Source of the DNA: Phytophthora hibernalis
Lineage: Eukaryota; Oomycota; Peronosporomycetes; Peronosporales; Peronosporaceae
Length of the DNA: 64,000 bases
Assembly (NCBI GenBank): GCA_012656075.1
Contig: JAAKBF010000042.1
Location: forward strand, 1-64,000
Reading direction: 5' to 3'
Part shown: piece by piece, positions 10,851 to 22,032 of the stretch
How positions within the stretch are numbered: the stretch's first letter is position 1
How the letters are laid out: the number at the start of each line of letters is the position of its first letter
Program-made: the position numbers and the translations under genes
The notes under the pieces: model-generated
Databases searched by the model: none
Told to the model about the DNA's origin: nothing
What the model saw: only the letters and a program-made list of their open reading frames with translations

Positions 10851-11430
10851 GTCAGTAGTCTCGCCCCCATGGTATTCTCGACACGGTAATCAGAGTCGCC
10901 AGTGCCATTTTCCAGTCGTTCGGCATAGCCCGATTAAAGTACCGGATCAGTGACTTCTTGTCCAGCCCAAGAGCATTCACCGGTAAGTTAGATAGCATCC
11001 GTGCCAACTCGCGCATTCGCTGGTGGCACTGAGATACTGTCTCACTACGCCTCTTAGCAAATAGGAAAAGCTCCTCCTCCAACTGCTCATGGTACGATGC
11101 AGTCACGTACGTTCTTCCTCATGCAGCATACACCTTGCCGTATGCCACCGCACTCTGCACGTATTTGTCCTCGTTGACAGCTTCCCAGGCTTCAAGGCTT
11201 CATCTACCTCAGATGTTGGTATTTTTCTTCAGACGTCCACTCCTTCAACTTGGCCAGATGATCACACTGGTGATTTCATTTTAACCAGTCTTGAGCGGTT
11301 CCACCGCTAAATCGTGGTAACGTGATCTTAACGTACTCTCGCTCCACATAAGGTCCTTTCTCGACCGTGGTGACTTGAAAGGTGATTCCCTTCGATGTCT
11401 CACTCATGATGTCCTCGATTCTACGAACTT
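10851..11430 (-). pseudogene. Retrotransposon gag relic
   Basis: On the minus strand, fragments in shifting frames read VKITLPRFSGGTAQDWLK, then a stretch with CDHLAKLKEWTSEEKYQ, then YHEQLEEELFLFAKRRSETV and CHQRMRELARMLSNLP. This order (target-binding LPRFSGG start, then a helical repeat with SLIRYFNRAMPNDW) is typical of the retrotransposon gag domain of LTR elements. Stops and frame changes make it non-functional. No RT or integrase lies next to it, so it is a fragment. Confidence 0.6.
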
Positions 11431-12130
11431 CTTGCTTCTGAACTAGTTCAGAACGACAGGCCCTTAGCTCTCAGAGAGGCGCTCAGAGTTCTCGAAGCGA
11501 TGCTACCGTGGCTTGCAGAGGGCTTTTGCTTTCTCGTGAGAAAAGTGGAAGTGATGTTGTTGGCCACGAAGGCCATAGAAAAAGAAATCTGGGAAAGGTA
11601 AACTAGACATGGACCAGCTGACGCTGGACAAAGCAGCTTGGTCCTTTGATGTTGCTAATGCTGGAGATCGGCATCACTAGAGCTGCCTGCTTGTCACACT
11701 AGCGTTGATAAACGTCATAGCTTTTTCCACGCATCGAGCGACAGGCCACGCAATGATCGCATGTGCTGCCTATGTGGTCAATCTCGTGGCCTCTTCGTTT
11801 CTGAGATAACCTTCGAACGAACTATTCCTGTGGCCTTTTCATAGCTCAGCAAGTGTGCCACGACCAGGATGCAAGAAATTAAAGTGCACTTTCGACTCCT
11901 CTCCACTTCCATGTTTCTCTCCTCTTGTCGAATACTTCCTCCAGGCGTGAATGATTGCCTGTAATGGCTTTTCTAGAGGCTTAGCAGGACGGCTTGCCTC
12001 CATTTAGTCGGCGGTAGTGGGGGCATTGGCGTCAATTCGGTACATAAATGGGTCTTTTGCCCTGGCCAGACGTGGAAGTTCTTCAAACTTTGGCCAAAGC
12101 TTCATCGTTTTCACTTTTCAAAAGATTGTG
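11431..12130. other. Intergenic, no gene recognised
   Basis: No coding signal that I can support on either strand. The right edge abuts repeat arm R1. Confidence 0.5.
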
Positions 12131-12945
12131 TTGTCTTTTTACTTCGTCGTTTTGGACCAAAGCTGTAACCGGCAACCTGTGGGCAATCGCGTATGCAGCA
12201 TCTCACTCACACAAACACTAGTTCACTCGGGGTGCTTTCGGACACGGCGTGCGGTTGCCCCCTCCCCGCCCCCACTGCTCAGCATTTCACGCCCAGTGAC
12301 ATCATTTGGTGGCGGTTGGTTTTCGTTTCACCGGATCTTTTACGACTTGCTCCAGCGAACGGTTTGCAGCAGTAGCTCACAATACTCGTCTATTTGTTTC
12401 TGCTTACGGTGCCGCTTGCAACATGTACAGGTAAAAGAGAGGGAGCGCCTCCGATCGAGTTGTTGCCACCTAGAGAAGATTGTGTTACGTACTAGCTTTC
12501 TACGCTGTTGTGATACCGATTCTTGTGCTCGGGTAACCTCGTCGGGTTGAGTTGAACTTGTTTCAAAACAAATGACAAGAGTTGAAGGCACTTGTCGGAT
12601 TGGAGGTGGAGTTGGGTGGGTACCGAGTTCAATCTAACACGGTGTGTACTAGACGAGGCGTGTGTTGCGCAACGGGCATCCTGGGCCATATATGCGTGGC
12701 GCATGTGCACTGATGTTTTGCGTTGATGGTGCGCGTTTGTTTTGTTGCGTGGGATGGCGCGTGTGTGCTATGTTACAAAGCTGAGCGCAAACCGCATCGA
12801 TTCCACCAATCAACGCGTGTACAGCAAAGAAACAGAGAAAATAGACTCTTCCATCTGTTTCCCCGTTTTTTCACAGGCAATCATTCACGACCGGAGGAGG
12901 AAGTTACCATTTGATCGACTCGTCTTGTTCGTTCTCCTCCCAATC
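12131..12945 (+). repeat. Inverted repeat, left arm (815 bp)
   Basis: This arm is repeated in reverse complement at 13507-14318 with only scattered differences, for example CCCCGCCCCC here against a long G run in the other arm. It is built of sub-repeat R1 (12131-12390), found again at 14066-14318 (inverted) and 14682-14941 (direct), and R2 (12391-12945). Its inner end contains the last codons and stop of the split oxygenase gene (EENEQDESIKW), so host gene sequence was duplicated together with the repeat. Confidence 0.9.
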
Positions 12946-13079
12946 GCCGCCAGTATCATAGAAATTCACATCATGCGTCAGCCCCGCAATATAGAAGTGC
13001 ATTTTCTTATCATCAGAGAGGATCGCGTTTGCTTCCTCCAGTGATTCAACTCGAGCGCGATCGATCCCCTTGAGACCAT

Positions 13080-13405
13080 AAAGACAACCGAACGATGTGA
13101 CGCAAAATTCAAAACGTCTGCAGGCCCAACAAGCCCATTCGTGAACGAACACAACACGAATATATGAAAAGGATTAGTCCGCAGCGTGCACTTTGTTCTC
13201 CCTGCCACTGCTGGCGCAGTTTGCGAATTTGCCTATCCGCAAGCGGCCAATCTACCGGGGACATAGGACAAATATGCAACGATCAATCGCTCACTGCCTG
13301 ACTGGTTATCAGCGCGATCCAACGCACTCAACCTCACGCCATTGCTGCGGAGAAAGTTGTATTGTAAGCGTATGCGTGAACGAACGACTCGCTCAGCCCT
13401 TAGAG
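13080..13405 (+). repeat. Repeat R3, direct-strand copy
   Basis: The 326 bp beginning AAAGACAACCGAACGATG recur in reverse complement at 14360-14686. The end is abrupt at TTAGAGG, and the copy lacks the right-hand terminal inverted repeat that the other copy has, so it is truncated. Its left end marks the junction with the split oxygenase gene. Confidence 0.85.
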
Positions 13406-13506
13406 GTGCTGGTTCACCTGGCTGGTTCGGTCCTAACGATCCAGTACTGAACCGATTTTTGAAGAGCGGCGTGGTTTGGGGGCGGCCCGAATGGGGGCTT
13501 CACTGG

Positions 13507-14318
13507 GATTGGGAGGAGAACGAACAAGACGAGTCGATCAAATGGTAACTTCCTCCTCCGGTCGTGAATGATTGCCTGTGAAAAACGGGGAAACAGATGG
13601 AAGAGTCTATTTTCTCTGTTTCTTTGCTGTACACGCGTTGATTGGTGGAATCGATGCGGTTTGCGCTCAGCTTTGTAACATAGCACACACGCGCCATCCC
13701 ACGCAACAAAACAAACGCGCACCATCAACGCAAAACATCAGTGCACATGCGCCACGCATACATGGCCCAGGATGCCCGTTGCGCAACACACGCCTCGTCT
13801 AGTACACACCGTGTTAGATTGAACTCGGTACCCACCCAACTCCACCTCCAATCCGACAAGTGCCTTCAACTCTTGTCATTTGTTTTGAAACAAGTTCAAC
13901 TCAACCCGACGAGGTTACCCGAGCACAAGAATCGGTATCACAACAGCGTAGAAAGCTAGTACGTAACACAATCTTCTCTAGGTGGCAACAACTCGATCGG
14001 AGGCGCTCCCTCTTTTACCTGTACATGTTGCAAGCGGCACCGTAAGCAGAAACGAATAGACGAGTATTGTGAGCTACTGCTGCAAACCGTTCGCTGGAGC
14101 AAGTCGTAAAAGATCCGGTGAAACGAAAACCAACCGCCACCAAATGATGTCACTGGGCGTGAAATGCTGAGCAGTGGGGGGGGGGGGAGGGCAACCGCAC
14201 GCCGTGTCCGAAAGCACCCCGAGTGAACTAGTGTTTGTGTGAGTGAGATGCTGCATACGCGATTGCCCACAGGTTGCCGGTTACAGCTTTGGTCCAAAAC
14301 GACGAAGTAAAAGACAAC
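13507..14318 (-). repeat. Inverted repeat, right arm (812 bp)
   Basis: Reverse complement of 12131-12945. It again carries the oxygenase 3' end (13510-13548 encodes EENEQDESIKW plus stop, now on the plus strand), proving that the duplication copied the host gene end. The 561 bp spacer between arms holds R3 and about 100 bp of unassigned DNA. Confidence 0.9.
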
Positions 14319-14686
14319 CGAACGATGTAACGCAAAATTCAAAACGTCTGCAGGCTCAACCTCTAAGGGCTGAGCGAGTCGTTCGTTCACGCATACGCTT
14401 ACAATACAACTTTCTCCGCAGCAATGGCGTGAGGTTGAGTGCGTTGGATCGCGCTGATAACCAGTCAGGCAGTGAGCGATTGATCGTTGCATATTTGTCC
14501 TATGTCCCCGGTAGATTGGCCGCTTGCGGATAGGCAAATTCGCAAACTGCGCCAGCAGTGGCAGGGAGAACAAAGTGCACGCTGCGGACTAATCCTTTTC
14601 ATATATTCGTGTTGTGTTCGTTCACGAATGGGCTTGTTGGGCCTGCAGACGTTTTGAATTTTGCGTTACATCGTTCGGTTGTCTTT
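14313..14686. mobile_element. Small element with ~43 bp terminal inverted repeats (MITE-like)
   Basis: Left terminus GACAACCGAACGATGTAACG (14313 on) and right terminus (to 14683) are reverse complements through GCAGGC, about 43 bp. The element core matches R3. Copies of R1 in opposite orientation flank it on both sides, so the fold-back extends about 250 bp further (14066-14312 against 14687-14941). No transposase is present. A target duplication cannot be assigned because the flanks are themselves repeats. Confidence 0.6.
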
Positions 14687-14941
14687 TTACTTCGTCGTTT
14701 TGGACCAAAGCTGTAACCGGCAACCTGTGGGCAATCGCGAATGCAGCATCTCACTCACACAAACACTAGTTCACTCGGGGTGCTTTCGGACACGGCGTGC
14801 GGTTGCCCCCTCCCCCTCACCTCCCCACTGCTCAGCATTTCACGCCCAGTGACATCATTTGGTGGCGGTTGGTTTTCGTTTCACCGGAGCTTTTACGACT
14901 TGCTCCAGCGAACGGTTTGCAGCAGTAGCTCACAATACTCC
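14682..14941 (+). repeat. Repeat R1, third copy, abutting oxygenase coding sequence
   Basis: About 260 bp nearly identical to 12131-12390. It ends in CTCACAATACTC and is followed at once by oxygenase codons, marking the 5' side of the insertion in that gene. Confidence 0.85.
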
Positions 14942-16070
14942 GTGTACTCGTGGGCAAACATCAATGCAAAAGAATCAGTGTCCGAGTTCAAGTGACTCAT
15001 GGCAGCAGCAAGTTCCTCGATCAGCGGCTTGTCACGGTTTCTAATGAGGTGGCGCATATCCGGAGGTAGGCAAATTGGAGTACACCAGCACCAAGCGAAA
15101 GCCCTTCGTCACCTTCTCCAGAGCATGTTCAGTATCAGCATAGTGCGCGGTAGAAATCCTGCGTGTCATCCTTTTACCGAAATCATGACGCTGCACCTCC
15201 GTCCCACCTCGATACACCACCAAGTCTCCTCCTTCATGCAAACTCGGCAGCTGAACCACCAGCGTCGCCACCATGCCATCCTCCTTCTCCATGTCCTGAT
15301 GCTTTAGAAAGTGACCGTCTTCTCAATACACCAACAACTTGTACAGTTTACACTGCATCGAAACCCATTTGTCTCCTAGTCGACCAGTGATAGTTTCGCT
15401 CAGTTTATCAATTCCCGCTTGCCACAATGGGTTCTTGAACTGCATTTGCCCCGACTGCAACTGCCAACTCTTGCGGACTTTCTCGTCCATATTAGTACTC
15501 AACTTTTGTCCAAAAGAACTTTTCTCACACTTGGCAATCACCTTCTCGGCTTGTGTTTTACACAGAGGAGAGCAATTGTGTCACAAATATTGTGGGTTCT
15601 ACTCAAAACTGCATTGGGCGATTGGCGGTGAAACCGCCATGCAATGGGGGTTCACACACAGAGTTTCCGGCATAGAGGAATGCCGGGACGCCAACAGCTG
15701 GTATCCGTGTTTATGTACTCCTTTAACGCCCCCAAATATGACGGCCGAAATCACACTAAGTCCGATTCGTACTTACTGTGACACATGTGCTGCTATGGGC
15801 GACTTCGCAAATGACGTGTAATTTGTACGTGCCAAGATCTGCAAATTTGGACGGAATTCACAATAATAAGCCAGGGGCGACTGGCAACGTCTCCGAAGGA
15901 GAATTCCCCCGCTTTTTCTTCTGCTCGAGCCAGAATGTTGCTCATCTGGACACCCCACCCTCCCTTTGGTTTCTCCCTTCACTCCGAATGGCCACTCGCC
16001 TTCCTCGAAAACCTCCTCCTCCGTTGGACTGTTGGCGTCATATTCGTCTTCGTACCCTCGTTGTTGATGA

Positions 16071-17676
16071 TCAAGGTGAGTCTAACAATTTGAAAGGGAT
16101 CCGATATCAATTCCCACCTACCGATAATCTTATTAATATGCAATCCCGCCATTTTTCGACCACTGGATTGGCCAGTAACAGTAACTTCAACTGCTTCTTC
16201 AACGTCCTGTCTCCAAAGTTGCCCTTAAATGTCCTTCGTATTCGTCTTAGTCACCCGCGCAATATTCGCTGAGTTGCAGGAGCTCTGATGCCAACACAGC
16301 ATATCGGTGGTCAACCTCGCACCCCACGGTACATTTCTCGAAATGAAATATTTCGGATAAGTTATCCATATTGTAAGACTTGCCATCAACAGCGCGAACG
16401 TTGTTCCTCGAAAACATCGGGGCCTGCGTTTGGTTTAGACCGTACGACACCACTTTGTAAACTTCACATGGTCGAGCAAGACCGATTTTCTTCTCGATCC
16501 TTGAGCATACCGGTACATGTAGATGCGGTAAGTGATCATCGATGGAATAGAACATCGTCCGATATTTCAACTGCATTTTTACCAGCAGTACAGTACAGTG
16601 TAAACTGGTGGTCATTGTGTGGCAAAAGCACCGTACATACCGTAACGTCAACTGTTTTAATAACGCCACTCAATTATTGAACACATGGATCGAGGATCGC
16701 TTGTCTCGCTCTAGATTACGGCCGTAACAGTATCGGTATTGATTTGACTCGCCATTCAAGGTGTCGGGTATTTGTGCTGCGATCATTGATCGCCGATCCA
16801 GGATTGCGCGATAGCGAACCATACGCAAGTGCATTGCACAACTTTCTGCAAGGAAACGTCCCGTATTTTGTAGAGTCATCGCCCATGACGATGGTCTTAT
16901 CATAGCTGAAATTCTATCAGATGAAAACCGCACTAATATCGTACGGATAGAGAGTATTATTAATACATGCATTATAAATAATAATAGCTTCTCGCAATAC
17001 TGTACTGTGTCACCAAAGCCTTTTTAACGATACCGGTAAGCGATCCGCATGCAGATAGGAACTCTGTACTATCTCTTCGTATTAATACATGTAGAAGCAT
17101 TGGTGTCCATAATACAGGAGTACATTGCTGTAGCCACAAATGGGCAAATCCAGGTTGGGAGAAGAATACTTTTAGCTGAGATGACTAGGCTATCCGTGTA
17201 TCTCTCTCTATTAAACTTGGTATTAATAAACTGTATAAAAATGCCACCTTACGCAGCACTGAATGAGCTGGATACCACATCGACAGGGCGCTTCCATACT
17301 TGTCCTGGCCGAAGACAGATCGCCAAAGGCCCGTCATGAAACTTTTCCCGTGCGCCACAATTTACAACAGCTTGGAAAGCGAAACATCTTCTTCGCTCGT
17401 TCCGTTGGTCCAACTTGGGCTTGATTTGACCTTTGACTCTAAAGTCAAATCTTGGTTTTAATCCCAACGCACGGTTCTAGACGATTTGATGGTTTAACAA
17501 CAAGGATTAAAGTCAAGGATATCTTACGTAACCCCGACATTTGACTCACCAAACCTCGATGATCCACTTGTTCCTCTACATGTGCTGCACATGTATTACA
17601 GATGCTCTATGCGAAAAGTGAGACGTTTACCATCCGGGACTAACCGCCAGCGATAGCACGACTCGCAGTTGAACAG
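16071..17676. other. Intergenic, no gene recognised
   Basis: AT-rich with several open frames under 145 codons. The longest, on the minus strand at 16247-16669, has no family features that I recognise. No repeat structure stands out. Confidence 0.5.
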
Positions 17677-17690
17677 TTCACTCACAATTC
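17677..17690 (+). promoter_or_regulatory. Oomycete Inr/FPR-like core promoter of catalase-peroxidase gene
   Basis: TTCACTCACAATTC lies 34 bp upstream of the ATG at 17724. It fits the oomycete initiator (TCAYTYY) followed by the flanking promoter region (CAWTTT-like). The spacing to the ATG is typical for a short 5' UTR. Confidence 0.5.
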
Positions 17691-17723
17691 GATTCACCTC
17701 GGAGGCAGCAAGCCACTCCCAAG

Positions 17724-19784
17724 ATGAACGTCCGTCTCGCTGCTTTCGTCGCCGCAGTCGCCAGCCTTTCCAGCAGTGCTATCGCTGGCTCCTGTCCGTT
17801 CGGGTACGACAAGGTTGCGTCCGTGGCCAACCAAGACCGTCAGATTTCGACCGAGCTGTACGACGCCAAGAGCTGCGATGTGATCGACTACGACCTCGTC
17901 AAGAAGGACCTGGAGGTTCTCATGACAAACTCGCAGGACTTCTGGCCTGCCGACTTCGGTCACTACGGCGGCCTCTTCATCCGTTTGGCGTGGCACTGTA
18001 ACGGCTCCTACCGACGTGCTGATGGCCGCGGTGGCTGTGACGGTGGCCGCATCCGCTTCAACCCGGAGCACAGCTGGGCCGACAACACTAACCTAGACAA
18101 GGCGCTGAAGCTCCTGAACCCTATCAAGGAGAAGTACGGCGATGCCCTGTCGTGGGGTGACCTCGTTGTGCTGTCGGGTGACGTCGCAATCAAGAGCATG
18201 GGTGGTCCCGTGCTGGGTTTCTGCGGTGGTCGCCGTGACGATGCTGATGGTACGAGCAGCCTACAGCTTGCTCTGACGCCCGAACAGGAGGCCGTGGCAC
18301 CGTGTGCCGTGGACGGCCAATGCAAGGAACCCTTGGGCGCCACCACCCTCGGTCTCATTTACGTGAACCCCGAGGGTCCCATGGGTGTCCCTGACCCCGC
18401 TCTCTCTGTGGCCGAAGTGCGCGATACGTTCAAGCGCATGGGCATGGACGACCTCGAGACGGTTGCTCTGATCGGCGGTGGCCACGCTTTCGGCAAGACG
18501 CACGGTGCTTGTCTGACTGGCCCCGGCCCAAGTCCGCTGGAGGACCCTGAAAACCCGTGGCCGGGTACCTGTGGCGAGGGTGAGACGAAGGGCAAGGGCA
18601 ACAACACATTCACAAGCGGCTTCGAGGGCTCGTGGACGTTCACGCCCACCGAGTGGGGCAACGGCTACTTCAAGGGCCTCACCACGCTCGAATGGGAGAA
18701 GTACGACGGTCCCGGTGGCCACGTGCAGTGGCGCCCTGTTCCCGACACGAACCCTCCGGTTCGCATGCTGACGGCCGACATTGCTCTCCTGCACGACCCG
18801 AACTACCTCAAAATATCGCTCGAGTTCGCCGCGGACCAGGCCGCTCTTGACGACGCGTTCTCGCACGCCTGGTACAAGTTGATGTCTCGCGATGTGGGCC
18901 CTGTGGCCCGCTGCCGTGGCAACGACATCCCTCCTGCTCAGCCGTTCCAAAACCCGCTGCCCCCAACACCCGGCAAGCTGCCGAACTTCGACGCGGTGCG
19001 CGCGGACATCCGCAAGCTCCTAAAGGAATCCGTTGACGGTCTCACCAGTGACTCCAGCAGTGACGGCACGCCGTACAATGGTGCTCTGTTCGTACACGCT
19101 GCCTGGCAGTGCGCGTCGACGTTCCGTATCACCGACTACGCAGGCGGCTGCAACGGCGCCAAGATCCGCTTCTCGCCGCAGAAGGACTGGCCGGTGAACG
19201 CTGGCGTGGACAAGATCATCACCGCTCTTGAGTCCGTCAAGAAGTCGTACCCGGGTCTGTCCACCGCTGATCTCCTCGTGCTGGGTGGTCAGGTGGCTCT
19301 AGAGGAGGCTGGCGTTGTGACCAATTTCGTTGGTGGCCGCACGGACGCCGAGAACGGCGAGGGCGACGACATTCTGGCGCCCCGCGAGTACTACAACACA
19401 ACGGCTATCGCTGTGCAGGACAACATCAAAATCTTGGGCGTGTCGGGGCAGGAAGCTGTGGCTCTTGCCGGTCGTCCACGCAGTGTGGAACAGCAAAAGG
19501 CCCTGGGCTACAGCGGCTCGTACGGCAACTGCTCGAAAGCGCTGTCCAACGACTACTTCAAGGTGCTGCTGAACGAGACGTGGACGCCTGTATCTGCGAA
19601 TGAATACAAGGCCGAGGGCAAGGATCTCTTCATGCTCGACACGGATCTGGCTCTGCTGGAAGTCCCCGACCTCAAGAAGTCGGTCGAATTGTTCGCCTCG
19701 AGCGACCACGCCTTCAAGGAGGTGTTCGCCTCGGCCTGGGCCAAGGTCATGACGGCCGACCACTTCAACTCGGAAGGCTACTAA
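17724..19784 (+). CDS. katG: Secreted catalase-peroxidase (KatG type)
   Basis: 686 residues, intact. Residues 1-21 (MNVRLAAFVAAVASLSSSAIA) form a signal peptide, so the enzyme is probably secreted. The N-terminal haem domain has the distal triad Arg87-Trp90-His91 in RLAWH and proximal His254 in GGGHAFGKTHG. Tyr213 (LIYVNPEGPMG) and Met239 (KRMGMDDLETV) stand at KatG spacing from Trp90, so the Trp-Tyr-Met adduct needed for catalase activity should form. The C-terminal half is the degenerate second peroxidase domain. Function: breakdown of hydrogen peroxide, plausibly against host oxidative burst. KatG is a bacterial-type family whose presence in oomycetes is generally attributed to lateral transfer. 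GC content is higher than in the flanks and there are no introns. Confidence 0.95.
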   Translation: MNVRLAAFVAAVASLSSSAIAGSCPFGYDKVASVANQDRQISTELYDAKSCDVIDYDLVKKDLEVLMTNSQDFWPADFGHYGGLFIRLAWHCNGSYRRADGRGGCDGGRIRFNPEHSWADNTNLDKALKLLNPIKEKYGDALSWGDLVVLSGDVAIKSMGGPVLGFCGGRRDDADGTSSLQLALTPEQEAVAPCAVDGQCKEPLGATTLGLIYVNPEGPMGVPDPALSVAEVRDTFKRMGMDDLETVALIGGGHAFGKTHGACLTGPGPSPLEDPENPWPGTCGEGETKGKGNNTFTSGFEGSWTFTPTEWGNGYFKGLTTLEWEKYDGPGGHVQWRPVPDTNPPVRMLTADIALLHDPNYLKISLEFAADQAALDDAFSHAWYKLMSRDVGPVARCRGNDIPPAQPFQNPLPPTPGKLPNFDAVRADIRKLLKESVDGLTSDSSSDGTPYNGALFVHAAWQCASTFRITDYAGGCNGAKIRFSPQKDWPVNAGVDKIITALESVKKSYPGLSTADLLVLGGQVALEEAGVVTNFVGGRTDAENGEGDDILAPREYYNTTAIAVQDNIKILGVSGQEAVALAGRPRSVEQQKALGYSGSYGNCSKALSNDYFKVLLNETWTPVSANEYKAEGKDLFMLDTDLALLEVPDLKKSVELFASSDHAFKEVFASAWAKVMTADHFNSEGY

Positions 19785-19839
19785 GCATGCCTAGTATCTC
19801 TGTAGAGACAATGATAACCCGATACCCAACACAAAGTTT

Positions 19840-21930
19840 ATGTTTGCCTGCACCATTTATCGGATAACGTTACTTGTTCAACGAGAGCTGTTAGAGCTAA
19901 CTTTTGCTGGCCATGGCGTGGGAGGACGCTACAATCAATATGACAATGAAGTAGACCAAGAGGAGCCTGCTGATGAAGAAGTTTTCGCTGATGGCAAGTG
20001 GCCGTTTGGAGGTGAAGACCAGCCCAGAGATGTCCCGACACCATTCGGGGCTGCGTCTAGACAGATCAGCGAGATGTTGTCAAGAGCAGACAGGGGAATA
20101 TTCCTTCGGAGGACAAGGGAGCTCTATCTGCCGTCCCAGGACTGGTAGTCAACGATGTTCGACCAAGTTGATTGCCAAATGTGACAAGTCCCCGTTTGGA
20201 AAGAGGCTGGACACTTTGATAGACGAGAACACCCGCAAGAGCTGGCAACTTGCACCGGACCAAGTGGAGATCAAGAACCCACTTTGGCATTCAGGAATGA
20301 ACCAGCTAAACGAGACCATTGCTGATCGACTGGGCTATAAGGGCGTTCCGATGCAGTGTTTGCTATACAAGTTGTTGGTGTATGGAGAAGGAGGCCATTT
20401 TGTGAAGCACCAGGCCACAGAGAAGGAGACCGTCATGATTTCGGTAAAGCAAAAGGAACAGCGGCGTATTTACCCCATTGTGCCATGCACTATGCGGATG
20501 CAGAGCACGCGCTCGAAGCAGTGACAAAGGGATATCGACTTGTGTTGGTGTACTCGATCTGATTGCCTCCGACGATGCGCCATTGATGAGAAACCACGAC
20601 CAGACTTTGAGTGAGGAGCTGGGTACTGTGATCAACGGCATGGACGACGATAATGAATCCCACGAGTATACTGAAAAGAGTTTTGAGGACTTGGGGTCTG
20701 GTGCGTTGAAAGGCATTGATCGTGCGAGGGCACAAGCACTAGAGGACGCGAAGGCAGTCGTCTCTCCTGGCAAGAAGTTGCAACTTTTCATTGCAGAACT
20801 AAAACACGATGTCAGCTACTACGATGACGGCAGTAATTGGGAAGAAAGCGATCGCCACGAATGGATCAGCTGGTACACCACGAAAGGCGAGAGCCTCAAC
20901 CGATACTAAAGATCTACGCAGAAGCTTAACTTTCTCAACCCTGGGAAAGAGACTCTTTCAGGTTTCTCGGCGAATCGTGGCAACAGCACCTTTGGGGCAA
21001 TTCCGGAGCGACACGAAGTACGACATATTCTCGGTTTGTTCTCGTGGCTTGGCCGGCAGCAAAAGGAGTGGCAAATGCTTTCAAGTTCACCAACGTTAAT
21101 GCTGCTGTTGGGGCCCTGGATGATCAGAGACCAGTTGATGCTGCTACACTCCGCGGGTTTATGGAGGCTGTGTCTGCCAAGTTGGCAGACCCACGACAGT
21201 GTAACTCATGGGACCAGCCTACGTCTGTGTCAGTTGGGTTCTGTCGGTCCATGTGTGATCTGCTCGTAGATGCGGGGGACACGAGACTTGTCCAAATGTT
21301 CTTCTTCAACTTCGTCAACGGCCTGAGCCAATACGAAAACAAGACCACCCTCGCTCCTGGCTTTACTGCTCTCGCTCGCAATTTCAACTGGAATGACATT
21401 GGATCGCCGCTAGTGAATACACTGGGCGGGACAGTTGATCCAACCGGAATGGGTCTGTACGTACACGAAGCAAAGGACACCGGCTTGAAAATGGTGCTAC
21501 AGATCGTCGACGGTCTGGAATCTGGACCAGCTCAGCAAGCGTTGCTTAGAACGGCTGCCGAGAAAGCTGCAAGACTTCGCGACGAGAGTTTGTGCTCGTC
21601 TGGGGCAATTGGGTTGCTGTGGAAGTGGGCAATCCGAAATGATGACCGAGCCTTTTCGATATCGTGGCTAGTAAATTCGCACAAACCCAACCGAACCTGC
21701 TACTACCAGTGATTGCGGCTTTTACGGCTGCATTGATGCTTCGGATGACAAATTTTCTGTGCTTGCCTTCATCGTCGGCAAGCGAATCGAGTGGTTGCAG
21801 AGCGGCACTGAAAGGTGATGACCGCCGAAGGGTGCTTGCTCTTGTAGAATGGGAGTGTCCTGTATAAGGACTCTGGTTTTCCAACAAGAGAAATGCGTCT
21901 CCCTCGTCGTGACAAAGTCCGGCCCATAGA
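19840..21930 (+). pseudogene. 2OG-Fe(II) oxygenase-like gene, broken copy
   Basis: Paralogue of the split gene at 12.9-16.1 kb, in the opposite orientation. Order: acidic start with ADEEVFADGKWPFGGEDQP, then TLIDENTRKSWQLAPDQVEI, LLYKLLVYGEGGHFVKHQ, then HYADAEHALEAVTKGYRLVL, GIDRARAQALEDAKAVV, HDVSYYDDGSNWEE, and a long helical C-terminal region (FKFTNVNAAVGALDDQRPVD; LVQMFFFNFVNGL). Between KHQATEKE and HDFGKAKG about 25 residues present in the other copy (GMVATLVVQLPSLHEGGDLV onward) are deleted. The HxD iron site is lost because the Asp of HQD is Ala here. Several frame changes and an internal stop follow. The gene fades out near 21930. It starts about 55 bp after the katG stop. Confidence 0.72.
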
Positions 21931-22032
21931 AGCAATGGTTGGTCCTCAAATCAACACGATAGCTGTAGGAATTCGGCAGGTCAGTCTAGAATTTGAGTCA
22001 GCGAGACAACCTAAGACAAGATCTTAACTAGC

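Larger units (their letters stand above)
12904..16070 (-). pseudogene. 2OG-Fe(II) oxygenase gene split by repeat insertion
   Basis: Read leftward. The 5' part (16070-15790) has the acidic PTEEEVFEEGEWPFG start, matching the copy at 19.9 kb. Then come SSFGQKLSTNMDEKVRKSW and WVSMQCKLYKLLVY (15541-15323), and GMVATLVVQLPSLHEGGDLV with YRGG (15292 onward), the jelly-roll core of a prolyl-4-hydroxylase-type 2-oxoglutarate/iron oxygenase. Coding continues to FAHEYTE at 14942, where repeat R1 begins. The gene resumes at about 13085 with LKGIDRARVESLEEAN and ends ESIKW plus TAA at 12904. About 1.85 kb of nested inverted repeats therefore sits in the middle. A GTAAGT...AAG interval at 15550-15776 looks like an intron. 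The substrate is unknown. The paralogue at 19.8 kb continues for several hundred codons beyond this end. Confidence 0.72.

Noticed and set aside
18261..18950. 229-codon minus-strand frame inside the catalase-peroxidase gene
   Set aside because: Shadow of a GC-rich conserved gene; the product has no recognisable domain.
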